This document shows, piece by piece, positions 24,860 to 33,699 of a stretch of 44,198 nt of DNA. A program made the translations under genes and the position numbers. Location of the stretch: NCBI GenBank assembly GCA_946223075.1, contig CAMILZ010000020.1:1-44198 (forward strand), in the 5' to 3' direction. Position 1 is the first letter of the stretch, and each line of letters starts with the position of its first letter. The notes under the pieces were generated by a model. That model was given only the letters and a program-made list of their open reading frames with translations. It was not told where the DNA came from and searched no databases. This DNA comes from an uncultured Dermabacteraceae bacterium (GTDB lineage: Bacteria; Actinomycetota; Actinomycetes; Actinomycetales; Dermabacteraceae).

Positions 24860-25795
24860 TCACGCCGAAACGAGGGTGCGGACACTCCCGAAAAAGTTGA
24901 GGTGCGCCGATCGCTCGGCAGGCGTCGGCCCCCGAAGGCTGAACCCCGAAAACGCCTCCGATCCGCCTGCCGGCATCGCCTTCTCCTCGCGCTCGTATCG
25001 CACCCACACGGTTGCGGGAAGGGGCGGGAGCGAGGGGAACTCCAGCTCCCACAGCAGCGGTGAGCGCACGCCAGAGCCGATTTCGCTGAGCGCACGAGAG
25101 CCAAGGAACATGCCGTGCGCAAGCGGAGCCGGTGCCCCGAGCGCGCGTGCGCTGAGCGTACTCACGTGGATCGGGTGCGCATCCCCGCTCACGCGCGCGA
25201 ACTCTCTCCCAATCCCCGCGGGAAGCTTCCACCGCGAGCGCGGCACATGCGAAGCGAGAGGGCGCGACTCCTTCCACCCCTGAGCGCTCTCTCGTGACCC
25301 ACGCGCCGCCGAGCCCCGCAAAAGGTACGTCGACACGTCCGTCGCGAGGATCTCCTCCCCTCGCGTAAACACCGAAACGACCTCGCACGTGCGGCCCTCG
25401 GGCGCGCTCGTCAGGGAACCCACGCGCGTTTCGATATCGAGCCTCTCCCCCACACGCACGGGCCTGTGCAAGAGAAGCGAATTCTTGACGTGCACGAGCC
25501 CGAGAGCGGGAAGCGGAAAACGCGGGCGCGCCATGAGCGCCAGGCCAAGCGGTTGCGCGAGCGCATGCACAAAACCGGGATGCGCGATCTGCGCTCTCGG
25601 CCAGGGCTCCAGGCGGGGAGCAGCAACGAGGCGCGCGAAGCGCTCTGCACGCGCTCGGTCCACGCGCACCCCACGCACGACATAGCGGAGGTCGGGAAGG
25701 CTCTCGGAGCGGACACGCGGAGGACGCGTGAGGATTGCCGCCCACGCGGCCGCAGCGCTTGGTACGCGCGCGAGGGTCTTCGTGGTGGGCGACAT
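24860..25795 (-). CDS. MaoC-like (R)-hydratase double-hotdog protein
   Basis: A 311-residue protein with two hotdog domains. The C-terminal one carries FARVSGDAHPIHVS...LAHGMFLG, the MaoC hydratase motif in which Asp205 and His210 would be catalytic; the N-terminal domain (about 70-160) is degenerate. Such proteins hydrate enoyl-CoA or enoyl-ACP, and actinobacterial members often assist fatty-acid synthesis. No fatty-acid gene is nearby, so the substrate is unknown. It is divergent from purL, and lies 158 bp upstream of the FmdB-like gene on the same strand. Confidence 0.82.
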   Translation of the reverse strand: MSPTTKTLARVPSAAAAWAAILTRPPRVRSESLPDLRYVVRGVRVDRARAERFARLVAAPRLEPWPRAQIAHPGFVHALAQPLGLALMARPRFPLPALGLVHVKNSLLLHRPVRVGERLDIETRVGSLTSAPEGRTCEVVSVFTRGEEILATDVSTYLLRGSAARGSRESAQGWKESRPLASHVPRSRWKLPAGIGREFARVSGDAHPIHVSTLSARALGAPAPLAHGMFLGSRALSEIGSGVRSPLLWELEFPSLPPLPATVWVRYEREEKAMPAGGSEAFSGFSLRGPTPAERSAHLNFFGSVRTLVSA

Positions 25796-25883
25796 ACCCC
25801 CACTCTTTCATTCCATGCTCTTTCGCGCGAGGTCGTAAAATACAAGGTGCTGAGAACAACCGACACGGAGGACAGCCGCGCGC

Positions 25884-28178
25884 ATGAATACCCACGAGCC
25901 AGACACGATCGAACGGGCAAGCGAAACCCCGAACGAAACGCAGCCGTGGGCCGACCTCGGCCTCAAGGAAGAGGAGTACGCAAGAATCCGCGAAATCCTC
26001 GGCCGCCGCCCCACGAACGCCGAACTCGCCATGTACTCCGTCATGTGGTCGGAGCACTGCTCCTACAAGTCCTCAAAGATCCACCTCAAGCAGTTCGGTC
26101 AGAAACAGACCCCCGCGATGAAGGAAAACCTCCTCGTTGGCATCGGCGAAAATGCGGGCGTGGTGAACATCGGCGACGGCTGGGCCGTGACGTTCAAGGT
26201 CGAATCGCACAACCACCCGAGCTACGTCGAGCCCTACCAGGGCGCTGCGACGGGCGTTGGCGGTATCGTTCGTGACATCATCTCGATGGGTGCACGCCCC
26301 GTCGCCGTCATGGATCAGCTTCGCTTCGGCGCGATCGACCACCCCGACACGGCGCGTGTCGCCCACGGTGTGGTCGCCGGCATCGGCGGCTACGGCAACA
26401 GCCTTGGCCTCCCCAACATCGGCGGCGAAACCGTGTTCGATGCTGCCTACCAAACGAATCCCCTCGTCAACGCTCTCGCCGTCGGCGTGCTGCGCCACGA
26501 GGACATCCACCTCGCTTCCGCGACTGGAGCCGGCAACAAGGTCATCCTGTTCGGCGCGCGCACGGGCGGCGACGGCATCGGCGGCGCGTCGATCCTCGCC
26601 TCCGAAACCTTCGAAGACGAGGGGCCCGCGAAGCGTCCAAGCGTCCAGGTGGGTGATCCGTTCATGGAGAAACTCCTCATCGAATGCTGCCTCGAGCTCT
26701 TCGCTAAGAAGGTCGTCGAAGGCATCCAGGATCTCGGCGCTGCGGGCATCTCGTGTGCCACGAGCGAACTCGCCTCCAACGGCGGCTCCGGCATGCACAT
26801 CGACCTTGAGAACGTGCTGCTTCGCGACCCCTCGCTCACCGCGGGCGAGATTCTCATGAGCGAATCGCAAGAGCGCATGATGGCCGTCGTCACCCCCGAG
26901 AACCTGGAGGACTTCCTCGCGATCACCGAGAAATGGGGCGTCGAAGCCGCCGTCATCGGTGAGGTCACGGGAGAAGGCCGCCTCACGATCGACCACTACG
27001 GCAAGCGCATCGTCGACGTCGATCCCACGACCGTTGCGCACGAGGGCCCCACCTATGAGCGCCCCTTTGCGCGCCCCGCGTGGCAGGACGATCTCGAAGC
27101 CAACCGCGCCGAGGACCTCCCCCGCCCCGCACATGCCGAAGAGCTCGTAGCACAGCTGTGGGACCTCACGACGTCGCCGAACCTCGCGAGCACCGGTTGG
27201 GTCACCGACCAGTACGACCGCTACGTGGGCGGCAACACCGCACTCGCGACCCCCGACGACGCAGGCGTGCTCCGCATCGACGAGGAAACCGGACGCGGCG
27301 TCGCAATCGCGACCGACGGCAACGGCCGCTACACCATGCTCAACCCGAGCGAAGGCGCCCGTGCCGCACTCGCCGAGGCCTACCGCAACGTCGCCACGGC
27401 AGGTGCACGGCCCCTCGCCGTAACCGATTGCCTCAACTTCGGCTCGCCCGAAGACCCCGACCGCATGTGGCAATTCGTTGAAGCGATCACGGGGCTCGCC
27501 GACGCTTGCCAGGAACTCGAGGTTCCCGTCACCGGCGGCAACGTCTCCCTCTACAACTCCACGGGCGAACCCGGACGCCTCAACTCCGCGATCTACCCGA
27601 CCCCCGTCGTCGGCGTTCTCGGCATATTCGAAGACGTCGCCACGCGCGTGCCCTCCGGCTGGCACGAAGACGGCCTCGAGATCTACCTCCTCGGCGAAAC
27701 GCGCGAGGAACTCTCGGGTTCGGCATGGGCCGACGCCACCCACTCCCACCTCGGCGGCACGCCCCCTCACGTGTCGCTCGAGAAGGAAAAGGGACTCGCC
27801 TCCGTGCTCATCGCCGCCGCAGAGAAAGGCCTCGCGCGCGCGAGCCACGACCTGAGCGAAGGCGGCCTCTTCCAGTCGCTCGTCGAATCGGCGACACGAT
27901 TCGACGTTGGGGCAACGATCGACGTGTCACCGATCACCGAGCGCGACGGCGTCGACACGCTCACCACCCTCGTCGCCGAATCGCATGCGCGCGCCATCAT
28001 CGCCGTGCGCACTGACGACACCCCTGCCCTCGAAGAGCTCGCGCGCAACGCCGCCGTACCCGCGGCACGCATCGGCACAAGCGGTGGCAACGATCTCGAG
28101 CTCGCAAGCGTCGGAACCTTCCCCATCGCGGAGCTTCGCGAGCGCCGCGCACGCACGCTCTCCGAGCACCTCGCCTAA
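25884..28178 (+). CDS. purL: FGAM synthase large subunit PurL
   Basis: A 764-residue small-type PurL, the ATP-using subunit that works with PurS and PurQ (about 4 kb upstream). MWSEHCSYKSSKIHLKQF, the FKVESHNHPSYVEPYQGAATGVGGI segment, ITGGNVSLYN-like VTGGNVSLYNSTGEP and SHDLSEGGL are typical, and the duplicated PurM-like halves are complete. GGAGGA lies 12 bases before the ATG, slightly far. TAAAAT at 25836-25841 is a possible -10 in the 88-base divergent region shared with the MaoC-like gene. Confidence 0.97.
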   Translation: MNTHEPDTIERASETPNETQPWADLGLKEEEYARIREILGRRPTNAELAMYSVMWSEHCSYKSSKIHLKQFGQKQTPAMKENLLVGIGENAGVVNIGDGWAVTFKVESHNHPSYVEPYQGAATGVGGIVRDIISMGARPVAVMDQLRFGAIDHPDTARVAHGVVAGIGGYGNSLGLPNIGGETVFDAAYQTNPLVNALAVGVLRHEDIHLASATGAGNKVILFGARTGGDGIGGASILASETFEDEGPAKRPSVQVGDPFMEKLLIECCLELFAKKVVEGIQDLGAAGISCATSELASNGGSGMHIDLENVLLRDPSLTAGEILMSESQERMMAVVTPENLEDFLAITEKWGVEAAVIGEVTGEGRLTIDHYGKRIVDVDPTTVAHEGPTYERPFARPAWQDDLEANRAEDLPRPAHAEELVAQLWDLTTSPNLASTGWVTDQYDRYVGGNTALATPDDAGVLRIDEETGRGVAIATDGNGRYTMLNPSEGARAALAEAYRNVATAGARPLAVTDCLNFGSPEDPDRMWQFVEAITGLADACQELEVPVTGGNVSLYNSTGEPGRLNSAIYPTPVVGVLGIFEDVATRVPSGWHEDGLEIYLLGETREELSGSAWADATHSHLGGTPPHVSLEKEKGLASVLIAAAEKGLARASHDLSEGGLFQSLVESATRFDVGATIDVSPITERDGVDTLTTLVAESHARAIIAVRTDDTPALEELARNAAVPAARIGTSGGNDLELASVGTFPIAELRERRARTLSEHLA

Positions 28179-28188
28179 ACCGCGGGCG

Positions 28189-28235
28189 CAATAGCCCACG
28201 CGGGCCTTCCCAACGAAGGGTCGGGTGGGCTATTG
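28189..28235 (+). terminator. long perfect hairpin after purL
   Basis: Perfect 11-base arms CAATAGCCCAC (28189-28199) and GTGGGCTATTG (28225-28235) enclose a second stem CCTTC/GAAGG. No T-run follows on the plus strand. The element ends 43 bases before the SLH-amidase start, so it may be a purL 3' end or a structured leader of the surface operon. Confidence 0.6.
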
Positions 28236-28278
28236 TGAAGCCGACTTCCCCCCCCACACACACGAAAGCACTTCCCCC

Positions 28279-30318
28279 ATGAGCTTCGAAAAATCCCCCG
28301 TCAACCGTCGCGTCCTTCTCAAGATCGGCGCCGTCACTCCCCTCGCCGTTGCAGGCGTGAGCGCAGCAAGCATGGGCCTCGCCCTCGCCGACGGTGCCCC
28401 CGCACCGAGCGGCGGCGATACGGCCGTCGTGGACCGCGACCTCGCACGCACCGACACGGTGGAGACCCAAGGCCGTTCGGAAAAGAACCCCGAACTTGAC
28501 GGCACCGCCGCAAAACAGGTCGCCGGCTACATCACGATGGCTGCGGCAACATGGCCGAAAGACACCGACGCCCCCGACGTTGTTGAGTTCCAGGGCCAAG
28601 ACATCAACACTGGTGACTGGGGCGACTGGATCAGCGCAGAGCTCATGACCGACATCGACGAACACGCGACCGACGCGGTGTGGCTCGGCCCCTCGAGCGC
28701 CGTCAACGTGCGCGCTTTCCGCGACGGGCACGACGTCTCGGACCAGCTCACTGCGCACCTCATCACGACCTCCGAAGCGGGAAGCGACGTGCGCCTCGCC
28801 TCGAGCGGCGGCGACACCGGCATCACCCGCATTCTCCCCGCGACCGTCACGCCCGGCACCGGTGCACCGACGTTCATTACCCGCAAGGAGTGGAATGCGG
28901 GATCGGTGAACTCCTCGCGCCTCAGCTACGCGAAGGAAATCAAAGCGATTTGCATCCACCACACCGGTGGCTCCAACAACTACTCGAAGGCACAAAGCCC
29001 GCAGATCGTGCGCGGCATGTTCGCCTACCATCACGACACGCTCGGCTGGGCCGACCTTGGCTACAACATTGTCGTCGACAAATACGGACAGATCTTCGAA
29101 GGCCGCAGCGGCGGCCTCCACCGCAACGTCGCCGGCGCCCACGCGCGAGGCTTCAACACCGGTTCGTGTGGCATCTCCGTCATGGGCGACTACATGGACA
29201 TTCCCGTTCCCACCGCCGCGCTCAACGCCATCGCGACGGCCGCCGCGTGGAAGCTCGGCAGCGCTTTCATCCAGGACGTTTACGGAAGCGAAGAGTGGAC
29301 CGTCACCATCTCTCGCGTGAAGCGCACCGGAACGTTCTCCATGCCGCACGTGTTCGCCCACCGCGACGTGAACTACACCGACTGCCCCGGTGACACGTAC
29401 TACGGCCAACTCCCCGCCCTGCGCAGCCTCGTGCAGCAAAAACTCACGGATTTCAAGAGCCGCTACCCCGAGCACCTCGTCGCGTTCGTGAACGGCGGCG
29501 GCAAGGGCGCCTTCGGCACCGTCACCCACGTGCGGCGCCTCGAAGACGGCTTCGACGTCACGCGCCTCACGAAAGGCCTGATCCTGACGGCAGGTGGACG
29601 CACCACGGCGCACAAGAGCGCGTTCGCTGCCGACTGGAAGGGTTCGTGGGGCCGCCCTGTGGAAAGCACCGCAGGCGAGACGCAGCGCTTCGAAAACGGC
29701 ACCGCGAAAAAGGTCAACGGTAAGGTCACCTTCGTCCGCGCTTCCGATAGCGCACCCCGTACGAAGCACTTCAACGACGTCCCCGACAACCTCATCTTCG
29801 CCCACGAGATCAACACCCTCGCCGACCACGGAGTGATCCGCGGATGGCCCGACCGAACGTTTCGCCCTCAAATTCCAGTGTGGCGCGACGCGGTGATCGC
29901 CTACATGTACCGCATCGCCGGCGAGCCCGCATACACGGCTCCCCGGCGCTCCCCGTTCCTCGACGTGGACCAAAGCCAGCCCTTCTACAAGGAGATCTGC
30001 TGGGCCCAGGCAACGGGACTCACGACGGGCTGGAAGGTTCGAGGCGGATGGGAATTCCGCCCCTTCCAGCCGATTCTCCGCGATGCCATGGCAACATTTC
30101 TTTTCCGCGCTTCCGGCGAAAGCCTCAGGGGCGTGAACTACAACGGGTTCAAGGACGTCAATTCCTCCCTCATATTCGAGAAGGAAATCAAATGGATGGG
30201 CTCGACCGGAATCTCACGCGGATGGGATGACGGCACCTACCGACCCTTCAACCACACGACGCGCGCCGAACTCGCCGCCTTCCTCTACCGCTATATGGAT
30301 CGTCGTGGCCTTCTCTAA
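28279..30318 (+). CDS. Tat-exported N-acetylmuramoyl-L-alanine amidase with three SLH domains
   Basis: A 679-residue surface protein. Residues 1-37 form a Tat signal: NRRVLLK with Arg10-Arg11, then a hydrophobic stretch ending ALA. An Amidase_2/PGRP domain (about 195-395) has zinc-ligand candidates in ICIHHTGG (His227/228) and FAHRDVNYTDCPG (His361, Cys369). It should cleave the lactyl bond between MurNAc and L-alanine. Three SLH modules end the protein (about 496-545, 558-612, 622-672); only the third has the canonical TRAE, at 661-664. SLH modules bind pyruvylated wall polymer. The next gene, overlapping by 14 bases, resembles a pyruvyl transferase, so polymer and anchor may be made together. 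Confidence 0.9.
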   Translation: MSFEKSPVNRRVLLKIGAVTPLAVAGVSAASMGLALADGAPAPSGGDTAVVDRDLARTDTVETQGRSEKNPELDGTAAKQVAGYITMAAATWPKDTDAPDVVEFQGQDINTGDWGDWISAELMTDIDEHATDAVWLGPSSAVNVRAFRDGHDVSDQLTAHLITTSEAGSDVRLASSGGDTGITRILPATVTPGTGAPTFITRKEWNAGSVNSSRLSYAKEIKAICIHHTGGSNNYSKAQSPQIVRGMFAYHHDTLGWADLGYNIVVDKYGQIFEGRSGGLHRNVAGAHARGFNTGSCGISVMGDYMDIPVPTAALNAIATAAAWKLGSAFIQDVYGSEEWTVTISRVKRTGTFSMPHVFAHRDVNYTDCPGDTYYGQLPALRSLVQQKLTDFKSRYPEHLVAFVNGGGKGAFGTVTHVRRLEDGFDVTRLTKGLILTAGGRTTAHKSAFAADWKGSWGRPVESTAGETQRFENGTAKKVNGKVTFVRASDSAPRTKHFNDVPDNLIFAHEINTLADHGVIRGWPDRTFRPQIPVWRDAVIAYMYRIAGEPAYTAPRRSPFLDVDQSQPFYKEICWAQATGLTTGWKVRGGWEFRPFQPILRDAMATFLFRASGESLRGVNYNGFKDVNSSLIFEKEIKWMGSTGISRGWDDGTYRPFNHTTRAELAAFLYRYMDRRGLL

Positions 30319-31471
30319 CATTCTCGGGCGGAAAAAGCCGCACCCCTCCGCCGTTGATACCAGCTCCACTCCCTCCGAGCACAGCGCCCGCGGTGCCGGC
30401 GAGCGGATCTACCTCGTGTCGATGGCGAGCTACCCCAACTACGGCGACGAACTCATCGCCCGCGGCTGGCTTCGCTATCTCGCCGAGGTCAAGCCTGAGG
30501 CTGACGTGTGGCTCGATTGTCGACAGCCTGCCTCGGCATCGGTGCTCTTTCGCGGCGACCACCCCCACCTCACGACGACAGACACTCTCTATCGCGTGCT
30601 CGACCTTGCCTCGCAAGAATGGGAGCCGCGGAGCATCACCGAGATCGTCACGAACCTCGGGAGCCCGCGCTTCGACCTCCAAATCGCTGAAATGAATCGT
30701 GCCACCACGCTCCACCTCCTCGGCGGCGGCTTCCTCAATAGCCGGTGGCCGGAGAACCTCGGGCTGCTCGAAGGCATGCGTGCTTCGGCAGCCGTCTCGG
30801 GTGCACGACTCATCGCCACTGGGCAGGGCCTTATGCCTGACGCGGGAGCCGACTTTGCGAACTTCGAACACGTGAGCGTGCGCGACCGTGAAAGTTCCGA
30901 ACTGGCTTCCGTTGACCAGGGTCTCGATGACGCGTTCCTCGGCCTCACGCGGGCCGGCGCCCCGCTCGGAGACGTCAACGAGGTAGTCGTGTGCGTGCAA
31001 TCCGACGCCGTCGATGAGAAAAGCTTCGAAGGGTTTCTCGACACGGTCGAAAGCGCCCTCGAAGACCCGGCACTTGCCCACGCGCGGCTCACGTACGTCG
31101 AAGCGCTCCCGGGCGCCGACTATCGAGGCTACGACGCGCTCACCTCACGGGGCGTGGCCTTCAGTCGATTCATCCCCTTCACCGACTTCTGGACTGCGCC
31201 ATTCCGGTTCAGCCCCGGACAGTTCTGGATTACCACACGCTTTCATCATCACCTCGTGGCTGCCGCGCACGGAGCGCGGGGCTTCGCGCTCGTCGATTCC
31301 GGTGAATACTACTCCACGAAGCACGGCTCCCTGATCGAGCTCGGCTCTGGGTGGCTTCCGGTGCACCCCGGCGCAAGCGTCCCCGCCGTCTCAGACACGC
31401 GAGGGCAAAGCGGTTTCGGCGATGCCCACTCACGCAAGCGCCGCGAAGCAGACTCGCTTTACGCGAAATAA
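30305..31471 (+). CDS. polysaccharide pyruvyl-transferase family protein (CsaB-like)
   Basis: A 388-residue protein of the polysaccharide pyruvyl-transferase family, which adds ketal pyruvate from PEP to sugars. Seen: SYPNYGDELI (about residues 42-51), LHLLGGGFLN (136-145), and TRFHHHLVAAAHG (311-323), which resembles the RLHALIFAA helix of CsaB. No earlier in-frame start has support; I use the GTG at 30305, which overlaps the SLH-amidase stop by 14 bases. In Bacillus, CsaB pyruvylates the polymer that SLH domains bind, so the coupling to an SLH protein is telling. Specificity is inferred. Confidence 0.8.
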   Translation: MAFSNILGRKKPHPSAVDTSSTPSEHSARGAGERIYLVSMASYPNYGDELIARGWLRYLAEVKPEADVWLDCRQPASASVLFRGDHPHLTTTDTLYRVLDLASQEWEPRSITEIVTNLGSPRFDLQIAEMNRATTLHLLGGGFLNSRWPENLGLLEGMRASAAVSGARLIATGQGLMPDAGADFANFEHVSVRDRESSELASVDQGLDDAFLGLTRAGAPLGDVNEVVVCVQSDAVDEKSFEGFLDTVESALEDPALAHARLTYVEALPGADYRGYDALTSRGVAFSRFIPFTDFWTAPFRFSPGQFWITTRFHHHLVAAAHGARGFALVDSGEYYSTKHGSLIELGSGWLPVHPGASVPAVSDTRGQSGFGDAHSRKRREADSLYAK

Positions 31472-31515
31472 GGCGCTCCCCGGGACCTCTTTCGTGAGCG
31501 TGGTCGCCCATAGAA

Positions 31516-31559
31516 GAACGGCCCGACTCCCCTCTCACGGGGCGTCGGGCCGTTCTTTC
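31516..31559. terminator. bidirectional terminator between pyruvyl transferase and rplQ
   Basis: Perfect 12-base arms GAACGGCCCGAC (31516-31527) and GTCGGGCCGTTC (31544-31555) enclose a further CCCC/GGGG stem, with TTT after on the plus strand. It separates the plus-strand surface operon from the convergent ribosomal operon and probably serves both. Confidence 0.9.
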
Positions 31560-31579
31560 GTGTAAAGAGGAGCCGGGGC

Positions 31580-32086
31580 TCAGTCCTCGGTCTTTTCCGT
31601 GGTCTCTTCAGCGGTGTCCTCGGAAGCGGTTTCCTCGGCCTTGGTCTCCTCTGCGGGAGCCTCGTCGGCCTTCGCGGAAGCCTTGGCAGCGCCCTCCGCT
31701 TCCTTCACGACGGCCTGCTTCGGCGAGTACTCTTCCTCAACGAGCTCGAGGAGAGCCATGGGGGCGTTGTCGCCCTTGCGGTTCTCGAGCTTCGTGATGC
31801 GGGTGTAGCCACCGGGGCGCTCCGAGAACTTCGGAGCGATCTCGGTCATGAGTAGGTGCGCAGCTTCCTTGGTCTTGACCGTCTGCATCACGCGGCGGCG
31901 GTTGGCAAGGTCGCCCTTCTTCGCCTGGGTGATGAGTCGCTCAGCAAGGGGCTGAACGCGCTTCGCGCGGGTCTGCGTCGTGGTGATGGCACCGTGCTCG
32001 AACAGGGCGGTCGCGAGGTTCGCGAGAATGGCCTTCTCGTGAGCCGGGGACGAGCCGAGTCGAGCGCCCTTAGTGGGTGCAGGCAT
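31580..32086 (-). CDS. rplQ: 50S ribosomal protein L17
   Basis: A 168-residue L17. The first about 118 residues are the standard fold (GARLGSSPAHEKAILANLATALFEHG, TTQTRAKRVQPLAERLIT, GGYTRITKLENRKGDNAPMALLELV). The last about 45 residues are an acidic Ala/Glu/Thr-rich tail, common in actinobacterial L17. It is the last gene of the spc/alpha cluster and ends at a terminator. Confidence 0.98.
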   Translation of the reverse strand: MPAPTKGARLGSSPAHEKAILANLATALFEHGAITTTQTRAKRVQPLAERLITQAKKGDLANRRRVMQTVKTKEAAHLLMTEIAPKFSERPGGYTRITKLENRKGDNAPMALLELVEEEYSPKQAVVKEAEGAAKASAKADEAPAEETKAEETASEDTAEETTEKTED

Positions 32087-32116
32087 GTTGTTTCTCCTCG
32101 AAGAAAAAGATGGAAA

Positions 32117-33118
32117 TCAGAACTGCTCGCCGAACTCGTCGTCGCCGTACGAGTCAAGAACAGTGGAAGGATCGAAACCGGCCGGGGAATCCTTGAGCGA
32201 GAGGCCGAGCTCAGCGAGCTTCGCCTTCACCTCGTCAATGGACTTCTGGCCGAAGTTGCGGATGTCGAGCAGGTCCGCCTCGGAGCGGTTGGTGAGTTCA
32301 CCGACGGTATACACACCCTCGCGCATGAGGCAGTTGTACGAACGAACCGTGAGGTTGAGGTCGTTGATCGGAAGCGCAAGGTCCGCTGCGAGAGCCTGAT
32401 CGGTCGGCGAAGGACCGATCTCAATGCCCTCGGCTTCCTGGTTGAGCTCCTGGGCGAGGCCAAAGAGCTCCACGAGGGTCTTGCCGGCGGAAGCGATCGC
32501 GTCGCGAGGAGCGATCGCCTGCTTCGTCTCGACGTCGATGATGAGTCGATCAAAGTCGGTGCGCTGCTCAACACGAGTAGCCTCAACCTTGTACGTCACC
32601 TTGAGGACGGGCGAGTAGATCGAGTCGACCGGAATGCGGCCAATCTCGCCTTCGGCTCCCTTGTTCTGCTGAGCCGAAACGTAGCCGCGGCCACGCTCAA
32701 CGATCAGTTCAACCTCGAGGCGGCCCTTCGAGTTGAGGGTCGCGATGTGAAGGTCCGGGTTGTGGATCTCGACGCCTGCCGGCGGGGTGATGTCGGCGGC
32801 GGTCACGACGCCCTCACCCTCCTTGCGCAGGTACATGACGACCGGCTCGTCGTTCTCCGACGACACCACGAGGTTCTTGATGTTCAGGATGAGCTCGGTG
32901 ACATCTTCCTTCACACCGGGAACGGTCGAGAATTCGTGGAGAACGCCGTCGATGCGGATCGACGTCACTGCCGCGCCCGGGATAGACGAAAGCAGTGTGC
33001 GGCGCAGCGAATTGCCGAGCGTGTAGCCGAAGCCCGGCTCGAGAGGCTCGATGACGAACCGTGAGCGGTAGTCAGAAACGACCTCTTCGGTCAGCGTGGG
33101 GCGCTGTGCAATGAGCAC
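32117..33118 (-). CDS. rpoA: RNA polymerase alpha subunit
   Basis: A 333-residue alpha subunit. The N-terminal domain (to about 235) that dimerises and binds beta and beta' holds FVIEPLEPGFGYTLGNSLRRTLLSSIPGAAVTSIRIDGVLHEFS. The C-terminal domain (about 255-315), which contacts upstream promoter DNA and activators, holds LNLTVRSYNCLMREGVYTVGELTNRSEADLLDIRNFGQKSIDEVKAKL. Position between rpsK and rplQ is normal, except that rpsD is absent. Confidence 0.99.
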   Translation of the reverse strand: MLIAQRPTLTEEVVSDYRSRFVIEPLEPGFGYTLGNSLRRTLLSSIPGAAVTSIRIDGVLHEFSTVPGVKEDVTELILNIKNLVVSSENDEPVVMYLRKEGEGVVTAADITPPAGVEIHNPDLHIATLNSKGRLEVELIVERGRGYVSAQQNKGAEGEIGRIPVDSIYSPVLKVTYKVEATRVEQRTDFDRLIIDVETKQAIAPRDAIASAGKTLVELFGLAQELNQEAEGIEIGPSPTDQALAADLALPINDLNLTVRSYNCLMREGVYTVGELTNRSEADLLDIRNFGQKSIDEVKAKLAELGLSLKDSPAGFDPSTVLDSYGDDEFGEQF

Positions 33119-33214
33119 GTTGTGTCCTTTCTTGGAACGTCCGCTATATGACGTTCGCGGTGGCGGTACGACACTGATGGATGACGGTTATCGTTTCGCG
33201 CACCCGAGCAATGC

Positions 33215-33622
33215 TCAGTTGCGGCGACGCTTCGGCGGGCGAACGCCGTTGTGGGGCTGCGGGGTGACGTCCTGGATCGAGCCGACCTCGAGGCCAGCTG
33301 CGGTAAGCGAACGGATCGCGGTCTCACGGCCAGAACCCGGGCCCTTAACGAAGACATCGACCTTCTTGAGGCCGTGCTCCTGGGCGCGGCGAGCAGCGGC
33401 CTCGGCGGCCATCTGCGCGGCGTACGGGGTGGACTTACGCGAGCCCTTGAACCCGACCTGGCCCGAAGAGGCCCACGAGATCACGGCACCGCTCGGGTCG
33501 GTAATCGACACGATGGTGTTGTTGAAGGTGCTCTTGATGTGTGCTTGGCCGTTAACGACGTTCTTCTTGTCTTTGCGGCGGGGCTTACGCGCCGCAGCGG
33601 CCTGTCGTGACTTGGGAGGCAT
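33215..33622 (-). CDS. rpsK: 30S ribosomal protein S11
   Basis: A 135-residue S11 with the family's NTIVSITDPSGAVISWASSGQVGFKGSRKSTPYAAQMAAEAAA core and a C-terminal IQDVTPQPHNGVRPPKRRRN. The basic N-terminus (MPPKSRQAAAARKPRRKDKK) is typical for actinobacteria. It follows rpsM by 77 bp. Confidence 0.99.
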   Translation of the reverse strand: MPPKSRQAAAARKPRRKDKKNVVNGQAHIKSTFNNTIVSITDPSGAVISWASSGQVGFKGSRKSTPYAAQMAAEAAARRAQEHGLKKVDVFVKGPGSGRETAIRSLTAAGLEVGSIQDVTPQPHNGVRPPKRRRN

Positions 33623-33699
33623 GTGCCAAAACTCCTTGAGTTCGTAAGAGGTGATCGATACGGGTCAGTGCGAGGCACCGCCCGTGGAGTAACTGCGGC

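Noticed and set aside
26073..27848. 591-codon minus-strand open frame inside purL
   Set aside because: Shadow of purL; low-complexity translation and no start signals.
27997..29973. 658-codon minus-strand open frame across the purL / SLH-amidase junction
   Set aside because: Reads antisense through both genes; no family similarity.
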